DNA of 64,000 nt from Lysobacter antibioticus (lineage in GTDB: Bacteria; Pseudomonadota; Gammaproteobacteria; Xanthomonadales; Xanthomonadaceae). Positions within the stretch are counted from its first letter, which is position 1; every line of letters starts with the position of its first letter. Positions 18,601 through 27,026 of the stretch are shown piece by piece. The position numbers and the translations under genes are program-made. Below the pieces are notes generated by a model. That model was given only the letters and a program-made list of their open reading frames with translations. It ran no database searches and was not told where the DNA came from. The stretch is taken from assembly GCF_000731095.1 (NCBI RefSeq), contig NZ_JMTZ01000025.1, positions 1 through 64,000 of the forward strand, read 5' to 3'.

Positions 18601-20405
18601 AACCGATCGGCCTTCGGGTCCCAGCGCGCGATGCCGCGATAGGTGCCGACCCATAGCCCGCCTTGAGCGTCGTTGGCGACCGCCGAGGCGGTGATGTCGG
18701 GCAGCCCTTCGGCGAGGCCGTAACGCTTGAACGCCGGACGACCGTCGGGGCCGGTGATCAGCCGATTCAGGCCCGCGCGAGTCGCGACCCACAAGCGGCC
18801 GTCCTTGTCGGTGTAGGCCTGCACCACATCGTTGTCCGACAGCGTACTGGGATCGTTGGGCTTGTGCTCGAAGCGGCGCATCCGACCCGTATCGGGCTGG
18901 AAGTTGACCAGGCCGTTGACGGTGCCGAGCCAGAGCGACCCGTTCGGCCCTCCGGAAACGTCGTTGACGATGTAGAACCGGTCGCCTCCGACACTGCGTA
19001 GCTCTTGCGCTTCGCGATCGAGCAGCGCGAGCCCGCGCAGATGCGACACCCAGACACGTTTGCGGTCGTCGATATAGATGCCGCTGATGAATAAATGCCG
19101 GTTTTCCCTGCCCTTGAGGAAGTAGCGGCTGGTGGATCCATCGGGGCGCCAATGGAGCAAGCCTTCGCGAAGGCTGCTGATCCACAAGCCGCCTTCGTTG
19201 TCGCCGATGATGGCGCGCGACCGCTCCGGCAACGGGGTCGAAGCCGTCAGCGGCCGTTGCTCTCCGGTTTGCCGGTCTACCTCGACGATGCCTCCCGGGC
19301 AAAGCCCCATGACCAATCTGCGCCGGTCGATCTCGCCCAGCGAGCAGATCTTCAGACCGCCCTTGATGCGGTAGTGGGCGGGGGGCGTCTGGCTCAGACG
19401 CAGGCGCGCCAGCCCGGCGCCGCCCATCGCGACCCACAGGTTGTTGCTTCGATCCAGGGTGATTCCGGTGATCGAGCCCGGACGCAGACTGCGCAGGTCG
19501 TTCGGGTCGTGGCGCGCGACCGACAGGGTGCCTCGCGCAGGATCGTAGCGATACAGTCCGCTGTCGTAGCCGCCGAACCAGAGTGCGCCGTCGTTCGCGC
19601 GGACCAGCCCGGTGGTGAGGGACATCGGCACCGGCATCTGCACGAACTGCGCGGAGCCCGATGCCCAGTGGATGCGCCAAATGCCTCGGTCGACCGCGAC
19701 CCACAGGCCGTCCGCGTCGGCGGTCATCGCATTGACCGGGCCCTGAAACTGTTCGGGCAGCGCGAGCGACTGCGCGATCTTCGAAGGGGCCGCGGTGTCG
19801 ATCGCGATCGCGCGCTCGGGGTAGATCACGAACGCTCGCGATCGGTCGGGATTGAGCGCCATCGCCAAGCCGGGTGGCCCGATGCGCGTGGCGACGCCGG
19901 TCCGCTCCACGCGCACCACTCCGTCCGGGTTGAGGTACCAGAATCGGCCTTGCGCGTCGGCTTCCAGCCATTCGATGTCGTTCAGCCGGGCGCCGCGCAC
20001 GGCGAGCTTGGTCAGCTTGCCGGTGCTCGCATCGAGAACCTGCAGCGTGGTGTTGGGCGCAACGATCCACACCGCGTCCCTGGAGGGCGCCAGCAGGTAG
20101 TTGAAGCGACTCTCGAGAGTGTCCGGACGAGTGGGGTCGCGATCGAGATCGAAGAAGGTGTGACCGTCGAAGCGATGAATGCCGCGATCGCCTCCGAGCC
20201 AGATGAAGCCGTGCGGATCGCTGCGTATGTCGAACAGCTGCGTGCTCTGCAGGCCGTGGGTACGGTCGAAGTACTCGAATTCCGGCTCGCCGGCCGACAC
20301 CATCTTGACCGGAGGGAGCTGTGCGCCGTTCGATGCCAGGCCCAGGCCGGGCATTGCCCCTGCCATGCACAGCGCGATGATCGGACCGAGCAGGAACCGT
20401 CGCAT
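15663..20405 (-). CDS. hybrid two-component sensor kinase with propeller sensor
   Basis: This 1580-residue protein starts with a signal peptide/anchor (MRRFLLGPIIALCMAGAMPG). Two seven-bladed Reg_prop propellers follow (about 35-660; repeats such as LWVAMGGAGLARL, LWLGTVNGLVNF and LWVGTYRGIARW), then a Y_Y_Y domain (YRLDGLEDGWHDM) and one membrane helix (about 757-780). The cytoplasmic part has a PAS domain, HisKA (MMSHEIRTPINGVIGM), HATPase (NLIGNAVKFTETGG; DTGIGMD; GGTGLGLTI), a degenerate receiver, an intact receiver (LLLTDCHMPRLDGY) and a C-terminal HPt domain (KLAHKLKSGYRQLG). This is a complete phosphorelay in one chain, usually sensing polysaccharide breakdown products or other extracellular ligands. 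No DNA-binding output is attached, so a partner regulator must act in trans. Confidence 0.93.
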   Translation of the reverse strand: MRRFLLGPIIALCMAGAMPGLGLASNGAQLPPVKMVSAGEPEFEYFDRTHGLQSTQLFDIRSDPHGFIWLGGDRGIHRFDGHTFFDLDRDPTRPDTLESRFNYLLAPSRDAVWIVAPNTTLQVLDASTGKLTKLAVRGARLNDIEWLEADAQGRFWYLNPDGVVRVERTGVATRIGPPGLAMALNPDRSRAFVIYPERAIAIDTAAPSKIAQSLALPEQFQGPVNAMTADADGLWVAVDRGIWRIHWASGSAQFVQMPVPMSLTTGLVRANDGALWFGGYDSGLYRYDPARGTLSVARHDPNDLRSLRPGSITGITLDRSNNLWVAMGGAGLARLRLSQTPPAHYRIKGGLKICSLGEIDRRRLVMGLCPGGIVEVDRQTGEQRPLTASTPLPERSRAIIGDNEGGLWISSLREGLLHWRPDGSTSRYFLKGRENRHLFISGIYIDDRKRVWVSHLRGLALLDREAQELRSVGGDRFYIVNDVSGGPNGSLWLGTVNGLVNFQPDTGRMRRFEHKPNDPSTLSDNDVVQAYTDKDGRLWVATRAGLNRLITGPDGRPAFKRYGLAEGLPDITASAVANDAQGGLWVGTYRGIARWDPKADRFQSYLPADGIPDSDIYPKAMLRSVDGSLYLGTWTGLWRIDPQTIRLAAPVPVVLSSYEVGGRSTINLQGKGLSPIKAQYSDSHVAFRIAVLGDARRLSYRLDGLEDGWHDMPSDLRVSFYRLPPGHYSLQIRQLQRDGRWGRPELSLPIEITPPLWRTAWAYLLYSIAAIALLVGIGRAFVAWRHRALREQLKESNARLSVALHAAGFGTWAWDVTTDDAELDVHASEILGVPAGAQSAETVLARLHPDDLNHVRDVIAGALRDDAPVAFEFRLADTDDEHQWRWIEGHAVPYRRPGKSAYVIGVNRDATQRKRELIELEQSRHDAQLATEAKGRFLAMMSHEIRTPINGVIGMVELLFETPLNQEQQQLLGVCKDSAYVLLTIINDILDFSKIEADKLKLDYTPLSLRRLTESVAESLRGQAAQKGTDLDVFVAADVPRRVLGDRVRVRQILTNLIGNAVKFTETGGVRVYVSASRAGNGNGGHYLIRFDIIDTGIGMDRRTLDSLFQPFQQADASTTRHFGGTGLGLTIVQHLATLMGGRIECDSAVASGSRFSAIIPMEAMAHLEAKEHVLPDVHALALCESAERAMLLANLCADIGVRIDVIGSLGELLGRIDLAETAGDEPSRRRLILLDKGYAEDLDTLLRPLRQQSSAARLPLIAVRADFQRKTPIDEPGITVVAGSPLTSGALLRGMQEALGLASPIVPAVAAEPSADMAIPGSDHAEAQILLAEDNATNRDVITRQLQRLGYGCDVAIDGEQAWELLQAQPERYRLLLTDCHMPRLDGYALTERIRRAEAAGGRPPLNIVAITANALLGEGERCLALGMNAYLAKPLQMPDLKRILERMLPKVVPPLPADEPSRPATTGADFAALAQLVGNDEAKLQRLLGVFADSTLADLEHWHRARDSDDRDTLRKLAHKLKSGYRQLGEDTAASALEALEQHSGTVAEFHARADYALLEMQRTLERVQAYRKRVAEL

Positions 20406-21282
20406 TCAACCTTCCAAGGCAACGCGGGCGACCCGCTCCACGTCGTCTGTTCGCTAGTTCGAGTGAGCCATCCCGGGCTCGCATCGCCGTCGCCAGATTG
20501 CGGGGTGGTTCGAGCCGATGTCAAGGTTAAAAGCACGAACAGGCCTTGATTTCAAGGCGTTTTCTGGTTGTTCGTCGCGACTCGGGAAGCTGCCTGCGGT
20601 GGCGTTGGATCGAAGCGGCGCCATGCGGATGGTCGGCGAGACCAGACGGCTAGTCGCCCGGGCCGGTGCGGCACAGGCAATCCGGCCGATGAGGGGCTGA
20701 TGGAGAGGCTGCGCAGGTTTCGACGCCGATCGGGATCAAGGCTACGACCTGTCCATCCGCCGCGAGATCCTCGGTGTTCACCTGATCGGAACCACGAGGG
20801 GGCATGGAACAACCGATACGGTCGCATGCGAGTTGTGCGAGCGCGTATCGTGAATTCCGCGAACGCGAAATTGCCTTTGCAAATGCGTCGAATGGCACGA
20901 AAGGCGCCGCTCGTCGGAAACTTCATGCGGGCCTTATGAGCTGCCGGGTCGTGAAGCGTTGCTCGGTCGGCCGCGTACCGCCCGAAGGGCGGCGCAACGT
21001 GCAATCGCGCCTTGGCATTACTCGGGTCAGCCATCTCGCTTTGGCCATTGCCGGAGTTGGTGGTGCGAGCGCTTGCATCGGATAGCGATGGCAGGCCGGT
21101 CCATCGGCATCTTCTCTATGCCCTGCGCGCGAAACGCGAAGCGAAGTCTTCGCCATCGAGTCCCGCACAGCCCGGGCTGTGCGGAAGACTTCACCAGCGG
21201 CCGGCTGAACCGGCCGCGTCGAGATCGGCGGCCTTCGTGTACTCGCTAAGTCCGGAAGTACACGAAGGCGGCATGGCGCCGG
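20406..21282. other. intergenic, no gene recognised
   Basis: About 880 bases between two minus-strand genes. Frames on either strand show no recognisable family. Near the end lie two inverted repeats (21197-21217 and 21231-21269). The promoter of the hybrid kinase should lie just above 20405. Confidence 0.5.
21231..21269 (-). terminator. hairpin downstream of the M13 peptidase gene
   Basis: Perfect 13-bp arms (GCCTTCGTGTACT / AGTACACGAAGGC) with a 13-base loop start 14 bases after the peptidase stop. A second hairpin (GCGGCCGG / CCGGCCGC, 21197-21217) follows. Neither has a T-tract. Confidence 0.55.
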
Positions 21283-23480
21283 TTACCAGATCTTGATGCG
21301 CTCGGCCGGCGCCAGGTACAGCTGCTCGCCCGGCTTTGCGCCCCAGGCGTCGTACCACGCGTCGATATTGCGCACGGTCTGTGCGCGCTGTGCCGCCGGC
21401 GCGTGGCCGTCGGTGAGCAGGCGCTGGCGCAACGCGGCGTCGCGGATCTTGCCGCGCCAGGTCTGGGCGTAGGCAAGGAAGAAGCGCTGGTCGCCGCTCA
21501 GGCCGTCGATCACCGGCGCGGGTTTGTCGCCGAGCGATTTGCGGTAGGCCATGTAGGCGATGGTCAGGCCCGACACGTCGGCGATGTTTTCGCCGGAGGT
21601 CTGCTTGCCGTTGACGTGCAGGCCGGGCAGCGGCTCATAGGCGCTGTACTGGGCGGCAAGCTTCTTGGTCGCTTCCTGGAAATGTTGCGTGTCCGACGAG
21701 GTCCACCAGTTGGCTAGGCGGCCCTGGGCGTCGAATTCCGCGCCGGTGTCGTCGAAGCCGTGGCTGATCTCGTGGCCGATGACCGCGCCGATCGAGCCGT
21801 AGTTCGCGGCCGGGTCGGCCTCGGGATCGAAGAACGGCTTGTCGAGGATCGCCGCGGGGAAGTTCATCGCGTTCTGCAGCGGCAACTGCACTGCGTTGAC
21901 CGTCTGCGGCGTCATCCACCATTCGCCGCTGTCGACCGGTTGGCCGAGCTTGCCGAGTTGGTGTCGGTACTCGTGCAGCTCCGCGCGCAGGCGGTTGCCC
22001 AGGGCATCGTCGGCGCGGACCTCGAGCTTGGCGTAGTCGCGCCAGCGCTCCGGGTAGCCGACGCTGACGCGCATCGACTTCGCCTTCTCGCGGGCCTTGG
22101 CCTTGGTCTGCGGCGTCATCCAGGCGAGCGAGTCCACCCGTTCGTCGAATGCGGCGAGGATGTTGTTCACCATCTCCTCGACCTTCGCCTTCGACGAGGC
22201 CGGGAAGTATTTCTCGGCGTACAGCTTGCCTACCGCGTCGCCGAGCGAGTGGCTGGTCGCGTCGAGCGCGCGCTTGCCGCGCGCGCGCGCCTGCGGCGTG
22301 CCCGCGAGGGTGGTAGCGAGTGGCTGGTCGCGTCGAGCGCGCGCTTGCCGCGCGCGCGCGCCTGCGGCGTGCCCGCGAGGGTGGTGCCGTGGAAGCCGAA
22401 GGCGAGGTCGATGTAAGCCTTGGGCAGCTCGCCGGGGCCGCGCAGGGCCTCGTTCCAGGCGGCATGATTCAGGGCGTGGAAAGCGAGGTAGTCCTTCCAT
22501 GCCGGCAAGGGTTCGCTGCCCACCAGGGCGGCGATGCCGGCGATCGCGCCCGGCTGCCAGACCACGATCTTCGGCTGCGCATCCAACCCGGCCGCGGCGA
22601 AGAACGCGTTCCAGTCCATGCCCGGGGCGCGTTGCGCGAAGGCCACGGTTTCCCAGGGATTATTGGCCTTGTGCACGTTCTGCGAATCGATCAGCGGCGC
22701 ATGCGCCTTCGCGATCTTCGTCTCCAGTGCGAGGATCGACTTCGCCTTGGTCTCGGCATCGGCGATGCCCGCGTGCTTCAGCAGCGCGGCCACGTAGGTT
22801 TCGTAGGCCTTGCGTGCGTCTGCCATCTCTTTGTCGGCGGACAGGTAATACTCGCGGTCGGGCATGCCCAGGCCGCCCTGCATCAGGGTGGCGACATAAG
22901 CCCGCTCCTGCAGGCCCTGGGCGACGAACACGCCGAACAGATTGGCGGTGTGGAAGTTGGTGGCGTTGAGCGGGTCGGTATCGGCGCGCACGCTGGCGCC
23001 GAGCACGCGCGACAGGTCGCCGCGCGAGGCGATCGCCTCTACCGCATCCAACTGCGGCTGCAGCGCCTGCAGGCCGCGCTTCTCGATGCCGGCTTCGTCC
23101 AGATAGGCGGCGTGGAAATCGGCGATGCGGCGCGCGTCGCTGCCGGGCGCCGGTTTGGCGGCGGCCAGTTCTGCGATCAGCGCGGCGTTGCGTCGTTCGG
23201 CGGTCTCCAGCAGCACGGTGAACGCGCCGTAGTTGGAGCGGTCCGCGGGGATCTCGAAGGTCTTGCGCCAACCGCCGTTGGCGAACGCGTCGAAGTCGTC
23301 GCCCGGCTTCACCGCCTTGTCCAGGCCGGTCAGGTCGATGCCGGATTTCGCCGCCGCGGCCGCGGTCTTTGCCGGGGCAGGAGCGGAAGTGGTGTCGGTC
23401 GGGGCCGGTTTGCACGCGGTAAGGCTGGCGGCCAATGCGAGGGTCAATCCGAGGCACAGAACGTTCGGTCGGTAGGGCAT
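21283..23480 (-). pseudogene. M13 (neprilysin/PepO-type) metallopeptidase, broken by a tandem duplication
   Basis: The N-terminal half (from ATG 23480) has a lipoprotein signal ending SLTAC and the M13 start pattern (GIDLTGLDKAVKPGDDFDAF, FANGGWRK). The C-terminal half has the zinc site GAVIGHEISHGFDD, the third-ligand motif ENIADVSG and the end AERIKIW. The halves are in different frames because of an exact 71-bp direct duplication at 22244-22385. Removing one copy leaves 2127 bp, exactly 708 codons plus stop, the normal family length. With it, translation leaves the M13 frame at the duplication and ends near 22230, before the catalytic site. The intact enzyme would be a periplasmic or surface zinc endopeptidase. 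Recent inactivation, reversible slippage or an assembly artefact are all possible. Confidence 0.85.
22244..22385. repeat. exact 71-bp tandem duplication
   Basis: Two identical 71-bp copies, 22244-22314 and 22315-22385, lie inside the M13 peptidase gene; they contain GCGCGCGCGC runs that could promote slippage. 71 is 2 mod 3, so the second copy shifts the frame. Confidence 0.97.
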
Positions 23481-23848
23481 CGTCGTTTTCCGAGGCGGAA
23501 GCTTGGAGGGATGGCCGACGTCATCGCCGAAACCCTAGTCGCCGCTCGCGGGGCGGCAGGTTCCGGCCGGCGATCGGCTGACGGTCGGCCGGCGATCCGG
23601 GATCGACGGCCGGCGGCCTTCGAATAGCGGCCCATTGTGCTTCAGCTTGTCCTCGGCTTGGAAGTGCGCGGATATTCATAACCGAGCGGAAGCCTCCGAT
23701 GAGGTTCCACCCGAGCGCGCAAGCGCCGCATCCGGGCGATGAGCCCGTATGCCGGAATGCGCGAGCCGGCTTCGTCGCCCGACTTGCGCAGCGATCTATG
23801 AGCCTCGTCGAGTGCGGGCGGATCAGCCCGATTCAGGCCACGCCTCGA
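23481..23848. other. intergenic, no gene recognised
   Basis: About 370 bases. It contains three near-copies of CGGCCGGCG(ATC) at 23565-23612 and presumably the promoter of the M13 peptidase gene. Nothing else is supported. Confidence 0.45.
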
Positions 23849-24163
23849 CTACCATCGGGCATTCGGCGCAGAGCTCAGGTCTTCGTATAGCCCAAGCACG
23901 TCGTTGTCATCCACGCCCGGATCGCCGATGGCGTACAGCGTTCCGAAAACCGCCTCGTAGGTGGCGCTGCGATAGAGCAGGCACAGGTCGGCGGCCGAAA
24001 CGCCGGCCGCCAGCGCCCGCTCGATGGCCGGGCCGACCTCGCCGAAGGTGCTATCGGGGCGACGCCTGCAGTTGGCGATGATGGTGTCGAGCCTGGAGGG
24101 ATCTCCCAGCGGATTGATGATCTCCCGCCAAAGATGCTCGATCAGTTCTTCTCTCGTAGGCAT
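23849..24163 (-). CDS. hypothetical protein, 104 residues
   Basis: The product starts at ATG 24163 with GGGAG seven bases upstream. It is a soluble, acidic, probably all-helical protein without export signal (MPTREELIEHLWREIINPLG ... AAGVSAADLCLLYRSATYEA ... DPGVDDNDVLGLYEDL). I do not recognise a family. Size, acidity and isolated position are compatible with an immunity-type or cassette-borne protein, but nothing proves this. Confidence 0.6.
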   Translation of the reverse strand: MPTREELIEHLWREIINPLGDPSRLDTIIANCRRRPDSTFGEVGPAIERALAAGVSAADLCLLYRSATYEAVFGTLYAIGDPGVDDNDVLGLYEDLSSAPNARW

Positions 24164-24471
24164 GGGGAACTCCCGTCCGCGATCGGCCCAGGATGAATCA
24201 TGGATGGGAGGGCGCACAGGACGCCCTCCTGCTATGTGCGAGCTCAGGGTGCGAACTCACGACCGAGTTGATTGAGCCGCTGCGTGGAAGCTCGCGAGCG
24301 CGTCCACTACGGCGAGTGCATCAGCGGTGGCCAGGCGGTGTCGCTGCCGACGCCGCGCTGGTTCCATCAGCACGATTGCGTAGCCGCGGAAGTTCGGCGG
24401 CTACGGCTGTCATGGCGCCGTTCTTCGGATTGCCTGCTCGAAGAGGCAGCGCTGCGCTCCCAGGGCAGACC
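24164..24471. other. intergenic, no gene recognised
   Basis: About 310 bases between two minus-strand genes; nothing recognisable beyond an expected promoter for the 104-residue protein gene. Confidence 0.45.
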
Positions 24472-24882
24472 TCAGGCTTTCGCTTCGACGTAGCGCCCGA
24501 AGTTGTCGAGGATGGCCTGCCAGCCGGCGCGTTGCATCTCGGCCGGGTTTTCCGACTCCGCATCGAAGGTGGACTTCACCCGGACGCCGTCGGGGCCGTC
24601 GATGAATTCGGATTGGACTTCGCGCCCGTCGTCCATGCGATAGGCGATGGTCCGGTAAGGCTCGATACGGGTGTAGGTGCCCTCGAAGTCGAAGCCGAAA
24701 CTACCGTCCTTGGCTTCCATGCGCGACAGGAATCGACCGCCTTCGCGCAGGTCGACGGTGCTGCGCGTGGTGTGCCAGTCCTCCTGGGCGGTATTCCACT
24801 GTTTGATGTCTTCGGGGGTGTTCCAGGCGGTCCAGACGTGGTCCAGCTTTGCGTTCACGAGGGTCTCGATGGTGATCTTCAT
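24472..24882 (-). CDS. SRPBCC-family (AHSA1/START-like) protein
   Basis: This 136-residue protein has the classic AHSA1 pattern: ITIETLVNAKLDHVWTAWNT, PEDIKQWN, DLREGGRFLSRMEAKDG, FEGTYTRIEPYRTIAYRM, and the C-terminal helix with AGWQAILDNFGRYVEA. The helix-grip fold forms a hydrophobic pocket, and members bind lipids or small ligands or assist chaperones; the ligand here is unknown. AGGAG lies five bases before the ATG. It is cytoplasmic and appears monocistronic. Confidence 0.9.
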   Translation of the reverse strand: MKITIETLVNAKLDHVWTAWNTPEDIKQWNTAQEDWHTTRSTVDLREGGRFLSRMEAKDGSFGFDFEGTYTRIEPYRTIAYRMDDGREVQSEFIDGPDGVRVKSTFDAESENPAEMQRAGWQAILDNFGRYVEAKA

Positions 24883-25210
24883 TGCATTCTCCTTTGATGC
24901 CCGGGGTGGGCTTTCATTACTACGTCGAACAGGGAGGGGTCAAAACGACACGCGCCCGAAAATTTTTTTCGGTCTCGATGAGGCGAGCCCCGACCCGTCG
25001 TCCCAGGGGTGAGCCCCTGTCGGCTTGATGTCCCGAGGCGCCGGATGGTTTATCCCGATGCAGGCCGCTTCCGGTTCGGTTCCACTCGGCCATCGACGGG
25101 TATCCGCCGGGGCAACGGCGGACGTCGGCCTGACTTGGATCGGGTGCTGCCATGCCTCGCCGGTCGTGGGCGGGCGGATACCATTCCGATCTCAGTCGAG
25201 TAGCATGGAC
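24883..25210. other. intergenic before the first attC-like site
   Basis: About 330 bases containing no recognisable gene. Short frames are present, but none has a start or family resemblance. It could be a decayed cassette, since an attC-like site follows directly. Confidence 0.4.
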
Positions 25211-25268
25211 GCAACTACTCATTCGAGCCGAAGCCGCTTGCTGTCTCGGCTTAATTACGGAACTGGCG
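25211..25268 (+). repeat. attC-like site A
   Basis: Contains CTCATTCGAGCCGAAGCCGC and the inverted half CTCGGCTTAATTACGG, an imperfect hairpin with left arm AGCCG and right arm CGGCT, ending AACTGGC. The layout (CATTC.AGCCGA...CGGCTTAA...) is that of xanthomonad integron attC sites. The flanking core sites are eroded. The next start codon is only four bases away. Confidence 0.55.
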
Positions 25269-25271
25269 AGC

Positions 25272-25715
25272 ATGGAAAGCGTTTGGCGCCCGGCAATGTG
25301 GGTCTTGGCCAGCATGCTGCTGGCGGGCTGCACCGATGAGGTAATGGATGCCGGTTACCCGGCGGCCTCGGATGCTGTAGCGAGCGGTGCGGTAAGAAGG
25401 GGCTGGGTTCCTGCGTGGGTGCCGGCCTCGGCCAGGAACCTCCAGGAAGTCCATGACGTGGACACCAACCAAAGCGCGCTTTCGTTCACCCTGGAACGCT
25501 CCGGGTGGCGACCGCCCGCGCCGTGTCGACCTGCGGAAGGTGGCGAGTTTTCGGAGCCCGCGTTCGATCGTTCCTGGATTCCCTCCGGGCAGGACCTCAC
25601 CGCCGCCTATGACCTTTACGGCTGTCCGTCTGGTCATGATGAGCCCATGCTGGAGGCCGTGGCCGTGCAAAGGGAGGGGACGCATGTGCTGCACTGGCGC
25701 GTGTTTTCCCGTTAG
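25272..25715 (+). CDS. cassette-borne lipoprotein, 147 residues
   Basis: ATG 25272 begins a lipoprotein signal (MESVWRPAMWVLASMLLAGC, Cys20). The mature protein is a small unrecognised domain with three further Cys (PPAPCRPAEG, LYGCPSG), probably beta-rich, ending VAVQREGTHVLHWRVFSR. The gene begins four bases after attC-like site A and its TAG stop lies inside site B, exactly the layout of an integron gene cassette. It should be attached to a membrane facing the periplasm. The function is unknown. Confidence 0.72.
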   Translation: MESVWRPAMWVLASMLLAGCTDEVMDAGYPAASDAVASGAVRRGWVPAWVPASARNLQEVHDVDTNQSALSFTLERSGWRPPAPCRPAEGGEFSEPAFDRSWIPSGQDLTAAYDLYGCPSGHDEPMLEAVAVQREGTHVLHWRVFSR

Positions 25716-25769
25716 CGACTCATCCAAGCCGATGCCGCCTCGCGGCTCGGCTTAACACCGGCATCAGCC
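25711..25769 (+). repeat. attC-like site B
   Basis: This is the best-preserved site: GTTAGCGACTCATCCAAGCC, then the arms AAGCCGATGCCGC and GCGGCTCGGCTT with one unpaired base on one arm, then AACACCGGCATCAGCC. An imperfect palindrome with extrahelical bases between two short core sites is diagnostic of attC. The stop codon of the upstream lipoprotein lies within its left end. Confidence 0.68.
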
Positions 25770-25783
25770 TGCAGGAGAGCATC

Positions 25784-26419
25784 ATGCGCAGCCTGTGTCT
25801 CACCATATTCTTATGCTTTGTCGCCGCTTCGGCGCCCGCACAGGCGCGCGAGCCGATCGTTGGCCTGCCCTGCGAAGGCTGCGATGCGGTCTTCGACGGT
25901 TTGCCCGACCAGTTCGGTTCACGCGCTCGTATCGCGCCGATTTCGGAACCGGGCCAGCCGATGCTGGTCACCGGACGCGTGCTCGATCAAGGGGGCAAGC
26001 CGCAGCCTGGCGTCATTGTTTACGCCTACCAGACCAACAGCGGCGGGATCTACCCGGAGCCATCGGGCGCTCGCGCATCGCATCGGCATGGTGCGCTCCG
26101 TGCCTGGGTATCGAGCGACGCGCAAGGCCGCTACGCATTCGACACCATCCGTCCCGGCAGTTATCCAAGCAGAGACACTCCGCAGCATATCCACATGCAT
26201 GTGCTCGAGCGTGGCTGCGCCACCTACTACATCGATGACATCATGTTTCTGGACGATCCGCTTCTGGCCAAGGCGGAGGTCGCCGGCCGGCCCAAGCGCG
26301 GCGGAGCCGGCATCGGCGCGCCGCTGCGCCACAAAGGCGTCTGGCACATCACGCGCGACATCCATCTGGGCCAGAATATTCCGGGTTACCGGTCGTGTCG
26401 CAGCGGCCGTGAGGCCTGA
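25784..26419 (+). CDS. exported intradiol ring-cleavage dioxygenase-like protein
   Basis: The 211-residue product has a signal peptide (LCLTIFLCFVAASAPAQA) and then a protocatechuate/catechol-dioxygenase-like beta-sandwich: MLVTGRVLDQGGKPQPGVIV, YAYQTNSGGIYP, ALRAWVSSDAQGRYAFDTI, RPGSYP and HIHMHV. The likely non-heme Fe ligands (Tyr of GIYP, Tyr of PGSYP, two His of HIHMHV) are all present, so it may be active on an aromatic substrate outside the cytoplasm; the substrate is unknown. CAGGAGAG precedes ATG 25784. The gene sits between attC-like sites B and C, and its TGA lies inside site C. Confidence 0.78.
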   Translation: MRSLCLTIFLCFVAASAPAQAREPIVGLPCEGCDAVFDGLPDQFGSRARIAPISEPGQPMLVTGRVLDQGGKPQPGVIVYAYQTNSGGIYPEPSGARASHRHGALRAWVSSDAQGRYAFDTIRPGSYPSRDTPQHIHMHVLERGCATYYIDDIMFLDDPLLAKAEVAGRPKRGGAGIGAPLRHKGVWHITRDIHLGQNIPGYRSCRSGREA

Positions 26420-26472
26420 CAATCCATTCAAGCCGAAGCGCGTCCCGGCTCGACCTGACTCAGGTGTTCCGA
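26413..26472 (+). repeat. attC-like site C
   Basis: Left half GCCTGACAATCCATTCAAGC followed by CGAAGCGC, right half CCGGCTCGACCTGACTCAGG then TGTTCCG. The stop codon of the dioxygenase-like gene is in GCCTGAC. A further inverted repeat (CCTGACTC / GAGTCAGG) overlaps the right end and extends to about 26480. Confidence 0.6.
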
Positions 26473-26528
26473 GTCAGGCGGCCTGAGTCGGGCGCTGGTT
26501 GGAACGCTAACTTTCAAGGATGACTCGT

Positions 26529-26909
26529 ATGCAAGTGCCGTACTTGATTGCAGCAATTCTTGCCGCGGTAACCGGCGCGGTGCACTCGGTGCTGGGCGAG
26601 ATTCTCATCTTTCGACATCTCCGCGACGGCACTTTGGTACCGGCACTGCCTGCGCCACCGCTACGTGTGCGCAATGTCCGAATCATCTGGGCCACGTGGC
26701 ACCTCGCCACCTTGTTCGGCTGGGCGTTCGCGGGCGTTCTGTTGCAGTTGGCGCTCGGTCATCCCATGTCCGCGCAGCTCGCCATCAGCGCGATCGTGTT
26801 CGCCTATCTTGGTGGAGCGGTCCTGGTGCTGGTCGGCACGAAAGGGCGGCATCCCGGCTGGGTGGCGCTTGCGGCTGTGGCGGCATTGACGGCCGCAGGT
26901 TCCGCCTGA
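26529..26909 (+). CDS. small integral membrane protein, four helices
   Basis: From ATG 26529 (AAGGA eight bases upstream; ATG 26520 is an alternative) the 126-residue product has four hydrophobic segments: VPYLIAAILAAVTGAVHSVL, LATLFGWAFAGVLLQLALG, LAISAIVFAYLGGAVLVLVG and WVALAAVAALTAAG. A conserved-looking charged loop (FRHLRDGTLVP, RVRNVRIIWATWH) lies between helices 1 and 2. I do not recognise a named family. It follows attC-like site C, so it may be the third cassette of this cluster; no site is visible after its stop. Confidence 0.68.
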   Translation: MQVPYLIAAILAAVTGAVHSVLGEILIFRHLRDGTLVPALPAPPLRVRNVRIIWATWHLATLFGWAFAGVLLQLALGHPMSAQLAISAIVFAYLGGAVLVLVGTKGRHPGWVALAAVAALTAAGSA

Positions 26910-27026
26910 GCATCGATGGCTCCTCCCGCAGGCGCCCTGATCGATCGTGGGCTCCGCCAGCGGCATAGATTCGTCGATGTGCTTGCGATGCCAGGGGCCA
27001 GGCACTCGATCGCGCTGGCGCATTGC

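Noticed and set aside
17767..20484. 905-residue open frame on the same strand as the hybrid kinase, in another frame
   Set aside because: Arg-rich shadow frame; the propeller and kinase motifs are all in the 15663-20405 frame.
20552..21290. Several overlapping short frames as possible genes
   Set aside because: No start sites, no family resemblance, and competing frames on both strands.
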